Positions 13,343 to 14,757 of a DNA stretch of 14,757 nt are shown here, piece by piece (the stretch's first letter is position 1; each line of letters starts with the position of its first letter). Source of the DNA: Syntrophomonas sp. UBA5314. GTDB lineage: Bacteria; Bacillota; Syntrophomonadia; Syntrophomonadales; Syntrophomonadaceae. Location of the stretch: positions 1 to 14,757 of the forward strand of contig DHRK01000050.1 of NCBI GenBank assembly GCA_002410325.1, given 5' to 3'. A program made the translations under genes and the position numbers. The notes beneath the pieces were generated by a model. That model made no database searches and was not told the DNA's origin. It worked only from the letters and a program-made list of their open reading frames with translations.

Positions 13343-13396
13343 ATGGCCAGGCAATTAAAATACCCATTTGTGAAAGGAGTGCACCCATGGAATTAA
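13343..13396 (+). CDS. Possible 17-codon upstream ORF overlapping the crotonase start
   Basis: ATG at 13343 has AAAGGAGG (13324-13331) 11 nt upstream and encodes MARQLKYPFVKGVHPWN, with its stop TAA at 13394-13396, inside the crotonase gene in another frame. It lies in the transcript of the sigma-54 promoter. Translation of it would run ribosomes through the crotonase start, so it could couple or inhibit. A chance ORF cannot be excluded. Confidence 0.35.
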   Translation: MARQLKYPFVKGVHPWN

Positions 13397-14166
13397 ACAC
13401 CCTGCGATATGAAAAGGATGATGGTATAGGCATTATAACCCTCAACCGACCCAATGCCATGAACGCGCTAAATGATGAAATGATCGGGGATCTATCCCTG
13501 GTGGTAGATGAAGTAGCCGGCGACCGGGAAGTGCTGGCAGTCATCATAACCGGAGGTGATAAGGTCTTCGCTGCTGGAGGCGATATAGCGTTCATGTCCA
13601 ATATCGATTCACTGCAGGCCGAAAAATTTGTAGAGGCGATTCGGTCGGTATTTGATAAGATCTATCAGCTTGACAAACCGGTTATCGCTGCCATCAGCGG
13701 GCTGGCGCTCGGGGGAGGGAGCGAACTGGCTCTGGCCTGTGATATCCGTATCGCGGCGGAAGGCGCCGCATTCGGACAGCCGGAGATAAACCTGGCCATC
13801 ATTCCCGGTGCCGGCGGGACCCAGCGTTTAACCCGCACGGTGGGGCCGGGTTGGGCCAAGTACATGGTCATGACGGGCAGTGTGATAAGCGCTGAAACGG
13901 CCTTAAAAATAGGCCTTATTACTGCAATTGTCGCCAAAGAGGAACTGATGAATGAAGCGAAAAAACTGGCCCGGACTTTAAGCGCCAAATCTCCGGTGGC
14001 CATGAAGGCCGCCAAAAGGAGTTTGAATTTCGGGATGAATGTAGATCTGCCTTCGGGTTTGAGCTTTGAACTCAAGACCTTTGCCGGCTTGTTTGCCAGT
14101 GAAGACCAGAAAGAAGGCATGAAAGCTTTCCTGGAAAAGCGGAAAGCGGTTTACAAAGGCAGGTAG
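13387..14166 (+). CDS. Enoyl-CoA hydratase/crotonase family protein
   Basis: A 259-residue protein of the crotonase family, which hydrates trans-2-enoyl-CoA (for example crotonyl-CoA in butyrate oxidation or synthesis). The oxyanion-hole elements FAAGGDIAFM (61-70) and GLALGGGSELALACD (105-119) and both catalytic glutamates, E113 (GGGSELAL) and E133 (FGQPEINLAIIPGAGG), are present, which favours a true hydratase over isomerase or hydrolase members. The ending EDQKEGMKAFLEKRK is typical of the family. ATG has AAAGGAG about 7 nt upstream. The sigma-54 promoter suggests induced expression. It is monocistronic, with a large hairpin downstream. The physiological substrate cannot be decided from the sequence. 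Confidence 0.93.
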   Translation: MELNTLRYEKDDGIGIITLNRPNAMNALNDEMIGDLSLVVDEVAGDREVLAVIITGGDKVFAAGGDIAFMSNIDSLQAEKFVEAIRSVFDKIYQLDKPVIAAISGLALGGGSELALACDIRIAAEGAAFGQPEINLAIIPGAGGTQRLTRTVGPGWAKYMVMTGSVISAETALKIGLITAIVAKEELMNEAKKLARTLSAKSPVAMKAAKRSLNFGMNVDLPSGLSFELKTFAGLFASEDQKEGMKAFLEKRKAVYKGR

Positions 14167-14176
14167 TAAAGAGTGA

Positions 14177-14295
14177 TTGTTTCAGTTCAACCGTTTCCCC
14201 TGGTGAATCCCCGCGCTTCCCGCTTTGCGGGATAGCGGGAGCCGGTTGGCTTCCTTTGCTTTTCCGGCTCCCGCCAGGAATTTTTAGTGAAACAA
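14177..14295 (+). terminator. Large foldback downstream of the crotonase
   Basis: The perfect 11-bp inverted repeat GCGGGAGCCGG (14235-14245) / CCGGCTCCCGC (14264-14274), with an 18-nt loop, is followed by CAGGAATTTTTAG. TCCCGC-TTT-GCGGGA (14218-14232) lies just before it. An outer pair TTGTTTCA (14177-14184) / TGAAACAA (14288-14295) encloses both. A terminator is the simplest reading although the T-run is only five long and offset by 6 nt. Confidence 0.6.
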
Positions 14296-14600
14296 ATAAT
14301 TTGCAGACCAAGTATTCGCTTATCCAATAATTAGACTATACTTAATAATAAGCTGATGCAAATCTATTATCATTTCATCTTTTACCTTGCACATATAAAT
14401 CAAACAATATTGATCCGGCTTGTACTACTATACTCAATCCAATAATACATTTAACTAGTACTCTGTTAACCCTAATTCTATATATAATCGTCTCGTCGGT
14501 TAAATTTTTGCATGACGACAACCAAGCCTGCGGAAATTAAGGTTTTAGGTGTTACGGACTACTAGCAGGGCAATAGAATAAAAGCTTACTCTCTTTCAGG
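14296..14600. other. AT-rich intergenic stretch without recognised genes
   Basis: About 300 bp, much richer in A and T than the genes around. TATAAT (14483-14488) could be a -10 box for the gene at 14625 but no good -35 precedes it. TCGTC near 14488 and GACGA near 14516 form a short inverted repeat. No RNA gene was recognised. Confidence 0.5.
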
Positions 14601-14624
14601 GGGGTGACCGGGGGGGGACTGGTT

Positions 14625-14757
14625 TTGGACAACAGTTTGCTGGTAAGTGATGTTTTAGACACCAATGCCATGGCGGCCATGATTGTTGACCGGAATGGAA
14701 TGGTTTTATTTATGAATAAAACTTACTTGGATATCCTTGAGAAAAGCGAAGAAGAAG
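14625..14757 (+). CDS. N-terminus of a PAS-domain protein, possibly a sigma-54 activator (partial)
   Basis: The first 44 codons before the window edge. The start is TTG, with GGGGGGGGA (14610-14618) 6 nt upstream; a GTG at 14604 is in frame but lacks a separate ribosome site. Residues about 14-42 read AMAAMIVDRNGMVLFMNKTY then LDILEKSEEE, a typical PAS core start (the -D-NG-VLFMN-TY- pattern). N-terminal PAS plus a neighbouring sigma-54 promoter suggests a PAS/AAA+ enhancer-binding protein of the RocR/BkdR type, but PAS also begins histidine kinases and diguanylate cyclases. The effector domain is outside the window. Confidence 0.65.
   Translation, partial: MDNSLLVSDVLDTNAMAAMIVDRNGMVLFMNKTYLDILEKSEEE

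Overview
The window looks like a chromosomal segment of an anaerobic Firmicute of the Clostridia. The gene order PIN/TRAM protein (yacL) - ispD - ispF - gltX - (cupin) - T-box - cysE - cysS - mrnC - thyX is the classic Firmicute housekeeping cluster. Strong Shine-Dalgarno sites, consensus sigma-A promoters and a tRNA-Cys T-box fit this. A crotonase behind a sigma-54 promoter, a multi-PAS kinase and the start of a PAS protein suggest a fatty-acid-oxidising relative of Syntrophomonas. That assignment is inference from gene content, not a sequence match.

Layout. 1-123: the end of an insertion-sequence-like element with the first 22 codons of a minus-strand gene. 124-480: non-coding DNA with a tandem array of small hairpins (156-256), a long palindrome (274-323) and a terminator (430-449). 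484-882 (minus): a cysteine-containing protein of unknown function with a perfect consensus promoter. 1094-3374: yacL-ispD-ispF. 3500-5320: gltX and a small cupin from their own extended -10 promoter. 5381-9075: consensus promoter, Cys-specific T-box leader, then cysE-cysS-mrnC-thyX, all overlapping by 4-53 nt. 9076-10257: a scarred region holding a histidine-kinase remnant, a 187-bp miniature element, a general-stress-type gene on the minus strand, and a second copy of the thyX 3' end. 10258-12975 (minus): a soluble five-PAS histidine kinase. 13293-14166: sigma-54 promoter and crotonase. 14625 to the edge: start of a PAS-domain protein.

How the parts work together. The first block joins isoprenoid precursor synthesis (IspD, IspF) to a membrane PIN protein. 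GltX and CysS charge tRNAs. CysE makes the cysteine precursor O-acetylserine, and the T-box should raise cysE-cysS-mrnC-thyX expression when tRNA-Cys is uncharged. The right part is a regulatory and catabolic zone: an orphan kinase, a crotonase probably made on demand from a sigma-54 promoter, and a PAS protein that may be its activator.

The most unusual items are: (a) a 25-bp-period array of hairpins whose arms change in a compensating way while the loop keeps TCC (GGA on the minus strand), found again inside a mobile-element remnant; (b) a 66-bp direct repeat showing that the kinase C-terminus is read antisense through a copy of the thyX 3' end; and (c) a crotonase leader with a sigma-54 promoter and a 17-codon upstream ORF overlapping its start.
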